Positions 6,310 through 13,650 are shown, counted from the first letter of the stretch. The stretch: 15,870 nucleotides of DNA from an uncultured Prevotella sp. (GCA_902477645.1 CABSIA010000061.1:1-15870), one strand, 5' to 3'. Numbers and translations are program-made. Notes: a model not told the origin generated them from the letters alone.

Positions 6310-8871
6310 ATGGAATCAAAACAGACTTACACCTATGAAGAAGCCTCGACCGCTTCTTTGAACTACTTTGACGGCGATGAGCTTGCCGCCCGTGTTTGGG
6401 TCAACAAATACGCCATGAAAGACAGCTTCGGCAACATCTTCGAGCGTTCGCCGGAAGACATGCACTGGCGCATAGCCAACGAGATTGCGAGAATTGAGAA
6501 GAAGTATGCCAATCCACTCCCCGCAGAGCAGATATTCGAGCTTCTCGACCATTTCAGATATATTATTCCTGCAGGCAGCCCTATGACAGGTATTGGCAAC
6601 AGCCAACAAGTGGCAAGCCTCAGCAACTGTTTCGTCATAGGACTCGACGGCGATGCAGACTCATACGGTGCCATAATGCGTATAGACGAGGAGCAGGTGC
6701 AGCTTATGAAGAGGCGTGGCGGTGTAGGCCATGACTTGAGCCACATACGTCCGAAAGGCTCGCCAGTAAACAACTCCGCACTGACATCAACCGGACTGGT
6801 GCCTTTCATGGAAAGATACAGCAACTCCACACGTGAGGTTGCCCAAGACGGGCGTCGTGGCGCTCTGATGCTAAGCGTAAGCATAAAGCACCCAGACAGC
6901 GAGTCTTTCATCGATGCGAAGATGACAGAGGGCAAGGTTACAGGCGCCAATGTATCGGTAAAGATTGACGACGAGTTCATGCAGGCAGCCGTTGACAACA
7001 AGCCATACGTACAGAAATTCCCTATTGACTCCGACTCTCCCGCTGTAACCAAGGAGGTCGCGGCTCACGACTTATGGCGTAAGATTGTACACAACGCATG
7101 GAAGAGCGCAGAGCCAGGTGTGCTGTTCTGGGATACCATCTTGAGGGAAAGCATCCCCGACTGCTATGCCGACCTTGGTTTCCGCACCGTCAGCACCAAC
7201 CCTTGCGGAGAGATTCCATTGTGCCCATACGACTCATGCCGCCTGCTGAGTATCAATCTATATAGCTATGTCAGCAATCCGTTTACTCCTGAGGCAACTT
7301 TCGACTTCGACAAATTTGCAAAGCACGTACAGCTTGCCCAGCGCATAATGGACGACATTGTTGACTTGGAAATGGAAAAAATTGACCTCATCATGGAGAA
7401 AATCCAGATAGATCCACAGTCACGGGAGGTTAAAGGCTCAGAATATCATCTTTGGGAAAAAATCAAGAGAAAGAGCGGAATGGGACGCCGTACTGGTGTG
7501 GGCATAACCGCCGAGGGCGACATGCTCGCTGCCCTCGGCTTGCGCTATGGCACACAAGAGGCTACAGACTTCTCGGTCTCCGTTCACCGCACATTGGCCA
7601 TCAACGCCTACCGCTCTTCTGTCACAATGGCTAAAGAGCGCGGAGCCTTTGAGATATATGACGCAAAGAGAGAGGAGAGCAACCCGTTCGTAAAACGCCT
7701 GAAGGATGCAGATGCCGGGCTTTATGCCGATATGGTTAAGTATGGCCGCCGAAACATCGCCTGCCTGACCATTGCCCCCACAGGCACCACTAGTCTTATG
7801 ACTCAGACCACAAGCGGCATAGAGCCTGTTTTCATGCCTGTTTACAAGCGCCGCCGCAAGGTAAATCCTAACGACGCTGACGTTCATGTAGACTTTGTCG
7901 ACGAGGTTGGCGACTCTTTTGAGGAATATATTGTTTACCACAAGAAGTTCCTTGAATGGATGAAGGTAAACGGCATTGACACAGAAAAGAGATACACCCA
8001 GGAAGAAATTGACCAGCTTGTTGAAAAATCGCCTTACTATAAAGCTACAGCCAACGATGTAGACTGGCTCATGAAGGTGCGTATGCAGGGAGCGATCCAG
8101 AAATGGGTAGACCACTCTATCAGCGTTACGGTAAACCTTCCTAACAATGTCGACGAGGAACTTGTAAACAAGCTCTATGTTGAGGCATGGCGCTCGGGAT
8201 GCAAGGGGTGCACAATATACCGCGACGGCAGCCGCTCGGGTGTTATGATTTCCGTGTCGAAGAAGGACAAGAAGAAAGAAGAGAACACAGACGAGAACCT
8301 TGCGCCGTGCAAACATCCTACCGTAACAGAGGTTCGCCCACGTGAGCTTGAATGCGATGTGGTACGTTTCCAGAACAACAAGGAGAAATGGGTTGCATTC
8401 GTCGGTCTGCTAGATGGTTATCCTTATGAGATTTTTACCGGTCTTCAGGACGACGAAGAAGGTATTATGCTTCCGAAGAGCGTCACAAAAGGTAAAATCA
8501 TCAAACACATCGGCGAGGACGGCAGTAAGAGATACGACTTCCAGTTTGAGAACAAGCGTGGCTACAAGACTACCGTTGAGGGATTGAGCGAGAAGTTTAA
8601 TCCAGAATACTGGAACTATGCCAAACTGATATCTGGTGTATTGCGCTACCGCATGCCCATCGACCATGTCATAAAGCTCGTAGGCTCTTTGCAGCTTAAG
8701 AGCGAGAGCATCAACACATGGAAAAACGGTGTGGAGCGTGCCCTTAAGAAATACATTATTGACGGAACAGAGGCTAAGGGGCAGAAATGCCCACAATGCG
8801 GGCAGGAGACTCTTGTCTATCAGGAAGGATGCCTTATCTGCAAGAACTGCGGTGCAAGCAGATGCGGATGA
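6310..8871 (+). CDS. nrdJ: Class II (adenosylcobalamin-dependent) ribonucleotide reductase
   Basis: An 853-residue B12-dependent ribonucleoside-diphosphate reductase, making deoxyribonucleotides with a radical from adenosylcobalamin and therefore working with or without oxygen. The active-site set is complete: Cys107 (SNCFVIG) and Cys310 (DSCRLLSINL) as the redox pair, and Asn297, Cys299 and Glu301 in NPCGEIPL, Cys299 being the thiyl-radical residue. Other landmarks are KRRGGVGHDLSHIRPKGSPV, EVAQDGRRGALM, the APTGTTS loop near residue 493, and SVTVNLPNNVDEELV. The C-terminal 28 residues form a Cys-rich tail (Cys827/830, 841, 844/847 and 852) of zinc-ribbon type, thought to pass electrons from thioredoxin. 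Length and tail match Bacteroidales NrdJ. No intein or fusion is seen. It has its own promoter; the downstream folB is 124 bases away behind low-complexity repeats. Such bacteria often also carry class I or III enzymes elsewhere. Confidence 0.95.
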   Translation: MESKQTYTYEEASTASLNYFDGDELAARVWVNKYAMKDSFGNIFERSPEDMHWRIANEIARIEKKYANPLPAEQIFELLDHFRYIIPAGSPMTGIGNSQQVASLSNCFVIGLDGDADSYGAIMRIDEEQVQLMKRRGGVGHDLSHIRPKGSPVNNSALTSTGLVPFMERYSNSTREVAQDGRRGALMLSVSIKHPDSESFIDAKMTEGKVTGANVSVKIDDEFMQAAVDNKPYVQKFPIDSDSPAVTKEVAAHDLWRKIVHNAWKSAEPGVLFWDTILRESIPDCYADLGFRTVSTNPCGEIPLCPYDSCRLLSINLYSYVSNPFTPEATFDFDKFAKHVQLAQRIMDDIVDLEMEKIDLIMEKIQIDPQSREVKGSEYHLWEKIKRKSGMGRRTGVGITAEGDMLAALGLRYGTQEATDFSVSVHRTLAINAYRSSVTMAKERGAFEIYDAKREESNPFVKRLKDADAGLYADMVKYGRRNIACLTIAPTGTTSLMTQTTSGIEPVFMPVYKRRRKVNPNDADVHVDFVDEVGDSFEEYIVYHKKFLEWMKVNGIDTEKRYTQEEIDQLVEKSPYYKATANDVDWLMKVRMQGAIQKWVDHSISVTVNLPNNVDEELVNKLYVEAWRSGCKGCTIYRDGSRSGVMISVSKKDKKKEENTDENLAPCKHPTVTEVRPRELECDVVRFQNNKEKWVAFVGLLDGYPYEIFTGLQDDEEGIMLPKSVTKGKIIKHIGEDGSKRYDFQFENKRGYKTTVEGLSEKFNPEYWNYAKLISGVLRYRMPIDHVIKLVGSLQLKSESINTWKNGVERALKKYIIDGTEAKGQKCPQCGQETLVYQEGCLICKNCGASRCG

Positions 8872-8877
8872 TCATAA

Positions 8878-8912
8878 GTGAAGAGTGAAGAGTGAAGAAC
8901 GAAGAACGAAGA
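8878..8912 (+). repeat. Five tandem heptanucleotides between nrdJ and folB
   Basis: GTGAAGA three times then ACGAAGA twice, starting seven bases after the nrdJ stop. After a 9-base break a further GTGAAGA lies at 8929-8935. It is the same unit family as at 1950-1984, with 19 identical bases (8887-8905). It is followed by a pyrimidine-rich tract, 8936-8976 (several TCTATCC / CTCTATTCC variants). No gene is coded in this 124-base gap. Confidence 0.88.
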
Positions 8913-8995
8913 ATCCAACAGTCGAAGGGTGAAGAGTTTTTCTATCCTACTCTATTCCTCTCTATTTCCTCTATCCTAAAAAAATTATTACAACT

Positions 8996-9373
8996 ATGAC
9001 TTTGAACGAAAGTTTCATTTACATAAACGGTCTGCGGTTTCATGCCTTCCATGGTGTGATGCCGCAGGAGCGTTTAACTGGCAACGACTATTCTCTTGAT
9101 ATCCGTATAGGCTACGATGTGTCTAAAGCTATGGTCTCTGACGATGTTGACGACACTGTCAACTATGCAGATATAAAAAAAGTCACAGACCAGGAAATGT
9201 CCGTTCCAAGCAAACTTGTAGAGAGAGTGGCTTACAGAATAGCCGACCGAATTTCGAGACGGTACCCTTCTATAAGCAGCATTGACATAAAAGTCACTAA
9301 ACTTAATCCTCCGTTTGGAGCCGACTGCAAGGGAGCCGGAGTGGAGCTTCACTTAATAAATGATAAAACTTGA
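8996..9373 (+). CDS. folB: Dihydroneopterin aldolase
   Basis: FolB converts 7,8-dihydroneopterin to 6-hydroxymethyl-7,8-dihydropterin and glycolaldehyde in folate synthesis, as a cytoplasmic octamer. The 125-residue length is normal. Family motifs are visible in order: IYINGLRFHAFHGVMPQERL, where Glu25 follows the HGV turn; the substrate-pocket DDTVNYADIKKV; SKLVERVAYRIADRI (usual LIE.LA..IA); and the C-terminal IKVTKLNPPFGADCKGAGVE with the catalytic lysine Lys102 before the NPP. The start ATG at 8996 follows an AT-rich stretch with no Shine-Dalgarno. No promoter box is apparent in the gap, so it may be read through from nrdJ. A weak hairpin follows directly after its stop and the promoter for the amidase overlaps that area. 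Confidence 0.93.
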   Translation: MTLNESFIYINGLRFHAFHGVMPQERLTGNDYSLDIRIGYDVSKAMVSDDVDDTVNYADIKKVTDQEMSVPSKLVERVAYRIADRISRRYPSISSIDIKVTKLNPPFGADCKGAGVELHLINDKT

Positions 9374-9390
9374 CCACGTTTTGTGGTTTT
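9373..9390 (+). terminator. Weak hairpin at the end of folB
   Basis: ACCAC (9373-9377) pairs with GTGGT (9383-9387) over a GTTTT loop, followed by TTTC. The stem is only 5 bp, starting at the last base of the folB stop; terminator function is uncertain and the TTTG inside also serves as the candidate -33 box of the next promoter. Confidence 0.3.
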
Positions 9391-9413
9391 CTAACATAAT
9401 TTCCTTACTTTTG
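9380..9413 (+). promoter_or_regulatory. Promoter for amidase-MCE operon, touching the start codon
   Basis: TTTG (9380-9383) and TACTTTTG (9406-9413) are 22 bases apart. The -7 box ends only four bases before the ATG at 9418, so the transcript would start at or near that codon. Confidence 0.6.
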
Positions 9414-9417
9414 CAAA

Positions 9418-10689
9418 ATGTTTAGTGAAATGTGCAAGAAAATCCTAATCTTAGCAATGCTGCTGATATCGGTTGTAGCGACGGCTGGGACTGCGCCAAA
9501 ATCGTTTACTTTAGTCATCGATGCCGGTCATGGCGGCAGAGACAATGGAGCATGCGGCGCTATTTCCAAAGAGAAAGATCTTACGCTGAAATACGCCTTG
9601 GCATTCGGACGTCTTGTTGAGAAAGAGTGCCCTGACATAAAGGTCATATACACCCGCAAGACTGATATTTTCGTTGAGCTGCATGAACGTGCCAACATAG
9701 CAAACAGGGCAAAGGCCGACCTCTTTATGTCTATACATATCAACGCCCTACCTGGGAAGAAAATAGCAAGAGGGTTTCAGACCTACACATTAGGCAAGGG
9801 AAAAAGTGGCGATGGTATATCAACCAACCTTGAGGTGGCAAAGCGTGAGAATGCTGTAATTCTGCTTGAGGACAACTATAAGCAAAGCTATCAGGGCTTC
9901 GACCCTGACTCTCCCGAAAGCAACATCATGTTTGAGTTCATGCAGGACAAAAACATGGAGCAAAGCGTAAGCATGGCTAAGGTACTGCAGAAAAATGTAT
10001 GTGCCGCCACAGGCAGGGCTAACGGAGGAGCACATCAGGCAAACCTTGCAGTATTAAGACTGTCAACAATGCCCGGATGCCTGATAGAGCTGGGGTTCAT
10101 ATCAACTCCTGACGAGGAACGTTTTCTGAACACCCAACAGGCTGTGAGCCTGTTCAGCCGTGGGCTGCTAAATGCGCTCAACTCATATCGTGGACGTTAC
10201 GACAAGATTGTAAATGTGCCTTACAGCGTAGTAGAGCAACAGGCAGAAGACGGAAACAATGTCAAGACTGCCGAGACCAGGCGAGACAATAGGCAACAGG
10301 GCAACTGCGAGGAGACCAAGGCCGAAACCGGCGAAGACAAAAACACTCCGGCTGCAGAGACAAAAAACGACATGGCAAAAGAGCCTGCCACAGAGAAAAC
10401 TGTTGAAAAGTCAGCAAACGCAAAACCCGTTTTCAAAGTACAGATACTTGTATCAAACAGAAAACTGAAGAATGGCGACCCGCATCTGAAAGGTATCAAG
10501 GACTACGATTTCTATCAGGAAAGTGGCCTGTGTAAATATACCGTCGGTGAGTCGGCAAACTATAACGTGATTTACAGACTGCGAAAGCAGATACTCAATA
10601 AGTTTCCCGAGGCTTTCATCATAGCATTTAAAAACGGCGAGAAGATGAATGTCAACGAGGCAATACGTGAATTTAAAAACAACAGATGA
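9418..10689 (+). CDS. N-acetylmuramoyl-L-alanine amidase (Amidase_3)
   Basis: A zinc amidase that cleaves the bond between N-acetylmuramic acid and the stem peptide, acting in the periplasm during cell separation. The signal peptide is CKKILILAMLLISVVATAG. Catalytic residues of the AmiC-like domain (about 30-260) are all present: zinc ligands His38 (VIDAGHGGRDNG), Glu52 (SKEKDLTLKYA) and His107 (MSIHINAL), and catalytic Glu224 (PGCLIELGFISTPDEE). Residues about 280-335 form a Lys/Glu/Thr-rich linker, and the C-terminal ~90 residues (VQILVSNRKL to KNGEKMNVNEAIREF) resemble a SPOR-like peptidoglycan-binding domain. Total 423 residues. The start could be Met1 (9418) or Met5 (9430): the promoter box ends at 9413, so the mRNA would be leaderless or nearly so from 9418, and Met5 gives a more typical signal peptide. 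The MCE gene follows one base after the stop, a pairing I recall as common in Bacteroidetes. Confidence 0.92.
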   Translation: MFSEMCKKILILAMLLISVVATAGTAPKSFTLVIDAGHGGRDNGACGAISKEKDLTLKYALAFGRLVEKECPDIKVIYTRKTDIFVELHERANIANRAKADLFMSIHINALPGKKIARGFQTYTLGKGKSGDGISTNLEVAKRENAVILLEDNYKQSYQGFDPDSPESNIMFEFMQDKNMEQSVSMAKVLQKNVCAATGRANGGAHQANLAVLRLSTMPGCLIELGFISTPDEERFLNTQQAVSLFSRGLLNALNSYRGRYDKIVNVPYSVVEQQAEDGNNVKTAETRRDNRQQGNCEETKAETGEDKNTPAAETKNDMAKEPATEKTVEKSANAKPVFKVQILVSNRKLKNGDPHLKGIKDYDFYQESGLCKYTVGESANYNVIYRLRKQILNKFPEAFIIAFKNGEKMNVNEAIREFKNNR

Positions 10690-10690
10690 C

Positions 10691-11590
10691 ATGAAGATTA
10701 CAAAAGAAATCCGCATCGCCATTGTCTCTATAATCGGCATAGCGATATTGTTTGTAGGAATGAACTTCCTGAAAGGCATCTCCGTATTCTCCAACAACAA
10801 CACCTATTACGTGAAGTTTAAGGACATTAGCGGACTGTCGGCATCCAACCCCATCTTTGCCGACGGCTATCAGGTTGGAACTGTCAAGGCAATAGAATAC
10901 GATTACGGCAACCAAGGCAATGTCGTTGTACGTTTTGATGTCGACAACAATCTGCGTATACCAAAAGGAAGCTCTGCCGAGATAGTAAGCGATTTGATGG
11001 GAAACGTGAAGATGAATCTTCTGCTTGCCAACAATATGCGCGAGCGCATTAATCCGGGAGACACCATACTGGGTGCAATCAACGATGGCGCAATGGGAAA
11101 AGCAGCTGAAATGATACCTGCCATTGAGCGCATGCTGCCCAAGCTCGACTCTATAATGACAAGCCTCAACGCAATTCTTGCCAACCCTGCCATACAGCAG
11201 TCTATGGCCAACGTCCAGACCATAACGTCAAATCTCACCGTAACGACACGTGAGCTGAACACACTCATGACTGGACTGAACAAAAATATGCCTGCAATGA
11301 TGGCAAAAGCCAACAGCGTGCTTGACAACACAAACACCATTACACAGAATTTGGCAGCCGTCGATGTCGCAGGAACAATGACAAAGGTCAATGAGACACT
11401 GACTGAGGTACAGACCTTCACCACCAAGCTGAACAGCAACGAAGGCTCGCTCGGACTTCTGATGAACGACCCAGAGCTTTACAACAATCTCACATCTACC
11501 ATGGGCAATACCGACTCTCTGCTCATCGACCTTAGAAAACACCCTAAGAGATACGTACACTTCTCGCTGTTTGGAAGAAAAGACAAATGA
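10691..11590 (+). CDS. MCE/MlaD-family lipid-transport substrate-binding protein
   Basis: A 299-residue MCE protein, an inner-membrane-anchored periplasmic lipid carrier that in characterised systems works with an MlaE/MlaF-type ABC transporter to move phospholipids between membranes. The N-terminus MKITKEIRIA leads into a single membrane segment (about residues 7-27, IVSIIGIAILFVGMNFL), followed by the MCE domain: YYVKFKDISGLSASNPIFAD, GYQVGTVKAIEYD, VVVRFDVDNN and GSSAEIVSDLMGNVKMNL (about 37-130). The remainder is a long helical, coiled-coil-prone region (MTSLNAILANPAIQQSM, then repeated Asn/Thr-rich helices), normal for the family. I start it at 10691, one base after the amidase stop; an in-frame ATG at 10649 would lie inside the amidase. 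Its ABC partners are not in this window. The pair implies coupling of cell-wall cleavage and outer-membrane lipid maintenance, which is inference. A perfect palindrome follows the stop. Confidence 0.92.
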   Translation: MKITKEIRIAIVSIIGIAILFVGMNFLKGISVFSNNNTYYVKFKDISGLSASNPIFADGYQVGTVKAIEYDYGNQGNVVVRFDVDNNLRIPKGSSAEIVSDLMGNVKMNLLLANNMRERINPGDTILGAINDGAMGKAAEMIPAIERMLPKLDSIMTSLNAILANPAIQQSMANVQTITSNLTVTTRELNTLMTGLNKNMPAMMAKANSVLDNTNTITQNLAAVDVAGTMTKVNETLTEVQTFTTKLNSNEGSLGLLMNDPELYNNLTSTMGNTDSLLIDLRKHPKRYVHFSLFGRKDK

Positions 11591-11595
11591 AAAAA

Positions 11596-11625
11596 TGTAG
11601 GGCCGTTACATTTAACGGCCCTACG
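11596..11625. repeat. Single palindromic unit, perfect 12-bp arms, after the MCE gene
   Basis: GTAGGGCCGTTA (11597-11608) and TAACGGCCCTAC (11613-11624) form a perfect stem with a CATT loop, six bases after the MCE stop. It belongs to the same family as the units near 6.1 and 14.45 kb but stands alone. It may act as a transcription-stopping or mRNA-stabilising hairpin; no T-run follows. Confidence 0.85.
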
Positions 11626-11926
11626 GTCTTCATATAAAACCCACATAGCCTTATCATGGTATTTAAAAAACGTCTAAATACCGTCCGCTTATGTTTCACA
11701 CGCCATTCTTTATTTAAAACCACACTATGAATGGCTGTTTCACAAAAAACTTCTATCTTTTTCTCCAATTACATAAATGTCGGCAAATGTCATTCTTAAA
11801 TCGTTTTATATCAAAGGATTGAAAGTATAACCAGAAAATTAATTTCAATTTTCAGTACAAGAATACATAAAGTCCACAATTTTAGCACCTTACACCGAAC
11901 AGACATTTTAAAAGAAAAAAACAGGT

Positions 11927-11957
11927 TTTGCCATATCAAAATAATTTGTTAATTTTG
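11927..11957 (+). promoter_or_regulatory. Promoter for dnaA
   Basis: TTTG (11927-11930) and TAATTTTG (11950-11957) are 19 bases apart, a good -33/-7 pair. The predicted leader before the ATG at 12015 is about 50 bases. Confidence 0.7.
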
Positions 11958-12014
11958 CACTCGCAATATTAAGCGAAACTGTCAAAAGACGAAATCAATC
12001 ACTATTGTTAATAG

Positions 12015-12365
12015 ATGAAAACAAGTCCTGATGCCCGTTGGGACAACGCTCTTGCGCTCATCCGCGAGAATGTAACCCAGCAGCAGTATAACACATGGTT
12101 TAAGCCAATTGTCTTCGAGGCATTCGACGAGGTGCGGAAGACATTGTTGGTACAGGTGCCCAGCCCATTTGTGTATGAGTACCTGGAGGAGAACTATGTG
12201 GACTTGCTGATAAAAGTTCTGCACCGCACGTTTTGTGAGGGCATACGTCTGAACTATCGTGTCGTAACCGACAAAGAGCATAAATTGTCACAGGACATAG
12301 AGGCTGACCCGACAGATATAGCAAAGCCAGGCAACACGCGCCAACCAGTCGCCGACAGCACTTGA
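12015..12365 (+). CDS. dnaA: DnaA initiator, N-terminal part (gene split by a +1 frameshift)
   Basis: DnaA binds the replication origin and, with ATP, melts it. This first frame codes domain I: ARWDNALALIRENVTQQQYN, TWFKPIVFEAFDEVRKTLLV, VPSPFVYEYLEENYVDLLIK and VLHRTFCEGIRLNYRVVTDK match Bacteroidetes DnaA domain I, used for self-association and helicase loading, followed by the start of a linker (domain II). The frame stops at TGA 12363-12365, but the AAA+ part continues in the next frame, which is open from 12322. The two parts together span 1,402 bases, one more than a whole number of codons; removing one base gives a 466-residue protein, a normal DnaA length. The change of frame must lie within about 12322-12362. 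As dnaA is essential, an assembly or sequencing error, a recent mutation with another copy elsewhere, or recoding are the choices. Promoter and start look normal. Confidence 0.88.
   Translation: MKTSPDARWDNALALIRENVTQQQYNTWFKPIVFEAFDEVRKTLLVQVPSPFVYEYLEENYVDLLIKVLHRTFCEGIRLNYRVVTDKEHKLSQDIEADPTDIAKPGNTRQPVADST
12322..12365 (+). other. Interval in which the dnaA frame changes
   Basis: The first frame is open to TGA at 12363 and the second is closed upstream by TAG at 12319-12321. In the overlap the first frame reads AKPGNTRQPVADST and the second SQATRANQSPTALDAAQ; the second looks more like a real DnaA linker, so the shift may be early in the interval. There is no long homopolymer. The first frame ends ACT-TGA-T, so reading the downstream frame from there needs one base skipped at the stop. 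Confidence 0.7.
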
Positions 12366-12465
12366 TGCCGCACAGCCACAGGAAATAGACTCTCAGCTTA
12401 ATCCGCACCTCTCGTTCAACAACTATATAGAAGGCGATAGCAACAAGCTGCCCCGCTCTGTAGGC

Positions 12466-13416
12466 ATGTCTATAGCTGAGCATCCAAACACCACACAGTT
12501 CAACCCGATGTTTATCTACGGGCCGTCGGGCTGCGGAAAGACTCATCTTATAAACGCCATCGGCCTGCGCACAAAGCAGCTCTATCCCCAAAAGAGAGTT
12601 TTATACATCAGCGCGCGACTGTTTCAGGTGCAATATACAAATGCCGTACGCCAGAACTCGATAAACGATTTTATCCGGTTTTACCAGACCATCGACATGC
12701 TTATTGTCGACGACATTCAGGAATGGATAACGGCACAGAAGACACAGGAGACATTCTTCCATATCTTCGACCATCTGTTCCGCAACGGAAAGCGCATAAT
12801 TCTCGCCTCCGACCGTCCTCCTGTAGACCTGAAGGGCATGCCAGAGCGCCTGCTGACAAGATTTTCGTGCGGTCTCATTGCAGAGCTTGAGAAACCAAAC
12901 GCACAGCTGTGCATAGACATTCTTGAGAACAAAATCCGTAAAGACGGCCTGCAAATACCGCGTGATGTCATTCAGTTCATATCGCAGACCGCCAACGGCA
13001 GCGTCAGAGACCTGCAGGGTGTCATAAACTCTCTCATGGCATACTCCATCGTCTACAACAGCAAAATCGACATGCGGCTGGCAGAGATTGTCATTAAACG
13101 CGCTGTGAAGATAGACGACAAGCCGCTTACCATTGACGACATCATAGAGAGCGTATGCACCCATTTCAACGTATCTCCGTCTGCTGTGGGAGGCAAGAGC
13201 CGCAAGCGTGACTTTGTGGTTGCGCGTCAGGTATCGATGTATCTGGCACAGAAATACACAAAAATGCCGGCAAGCCGCATTGGTAAGCTCGTCGGCAACC
13301 GTGACCACTCTACCGTCATCCACAGCTGCACACAGGTGGAAAACCGCCTGAAAACAGACAAGGACTTCTTGGACGAGGTTCAAAGCATAGAGAATTCTTT
13401 CAAGATAAAGCAGTAG
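12466..13416 (+). CDS. dnaA: DnaA initiator, AAA+ and DNA-binding part (second frame)
   Basis: Carries DnaA domains III and IV. The true coding content extends upstream of the ATG at 12466: the frame is open from 12322 and the bases before the ATG code the conserved SQLNPHLSFNNYIEGDSNK and LPRSVG that begin the AAA+ core, so starting at 12466 would remove part of the fold. In the listed part, Walker A is GPSGCGKTH (about 12521-12547), Walker B is MLIVDDIQE, with FDHLFRNGKRIILASDRPP as sensor 1 and PERLLTRFSCGL as the arginine-finger region. ANGSVRDLQGVINSL is sensor 2, and the DNA-binding domain IV shows SRKRDFVVARQVSMYLAQKY, MPASRIGKLVGNRDHSTVIH, the signature of the DnaA-box-reading helix-turn-helix. 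All catalytic motifs are intact, which argues against long-term decay and for a recent or artefactual frameshift. A hairpin terminator follows. Confidence 0.9.
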   Translation: MSIAEHPNTTQFNPMFIYGPSGCGKTHLINAIGLRTKQLYPQKRVLYISARLFQVQYTNAVRQNSINDFIRFYQTIDMLIVDDIQEWITAQKTQETFFHIFDHLFRNGKRIILASDRPPVDLKGMPERLLTRFSCGLIAELEKPNAQLCIDILENKIRKDGLQIPRDVIQFISQTANGSVRDLQGVINSLMAYSIVYNSKIDMRLAEIVIKRAVKIDDKPLTIDDIIESVCTHFNVSPSAVGGKSRKRDFVVARQVSMYLAQKYTKMPASRIGKLVGNRDHSTVIHSCTQVENRLKTDKDFLDEVQSIENSFKIKQ

Positions 13417-13440
13417 AGGTGGCGAAAACCATGAAAAAAA

Positions 13441-13527
13441 ATGCAGTTGCTTGCATGTGCCATAGCAGCCGCTTTCAATGACTGATGCAACCGCTTGCAT
13501 GCACCATAGCAAGCGGTTGCATTTTTT
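13441..13527 (+). terminator. Intrinsic terminator after dnaA, with a diverged duplicate copy
   Basis: TGCAACCGCTTG (13486-13497) and CAAGCGGTTGCA (13510-13521) make a perfect 12-bp stem with a 12-base loop, then TTTTTT (13522-13527): a strong terminator. A diverged copy of the hairpin unit begins at 13441 (ATGCAGTTGCTTGCAT, then CCATAGCA), 44 bases upstream. The upstream copy follows an A-run and its left arm can also pair, through G-U wobbles, with the right arm of the terminator. Confidence 0.85.
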
Positions 13528-13650
13528 AGCAGATATGAAATTGTTTTTTATCAGAAAAGAAAATTTTGCTATTGGGCATACGAAATTGAAATTGTATCTG
13601 AAGTTTACATTCTTTTTACCAGTTTGTCACTGTTTTCTGCAAATAATTAT

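Larger units (their letters stand above)
11591..12014. other. 424-base intergenic region before dnaA, no gene
   Basis: It holds the palindrome just described, then at 11693-11743 a small arrangement of GTTTCAC twice in direct orientation flanking GCCATTC and its inverse GAATGGC, then AT-rich DNA and the dnaA promoter. I looked for DnaA boxes (TTATCCACA-like) on both strands and saw none, so an origin here is not supported. The only reading frame of note (minus strand, 11544-11768) crosses the palindrome and has no recognisable content. Confidence 0.65.

Noticed and set aside
7438..8316. 292-codon open frame on the minus strand
   Set aside because: It lies wholly inside nrdJ, which has complete family motifs on the plus strand; the minus-strand translation has no recognisable domain and a shadow composition.
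11544..11768. 74-codon minus-strand frame in the gap before dnaA
   Set aside because: It overlaps the end of the MCE gene and a palindromic repeat, shows no known motif, and has no promoter box on that strand.
11591..12014. Replication origin next to dnaA
   Set aside because: No cluster of TTATCCACA-like boxes on either strand; AT-richness alone is not enough.
12601..13512. 303-codon open frame on the minus strand
   Set aside because: It is antisense to the conserved AAA+ and DNA-binding part of dnaA and starts within the terminator hairpin.
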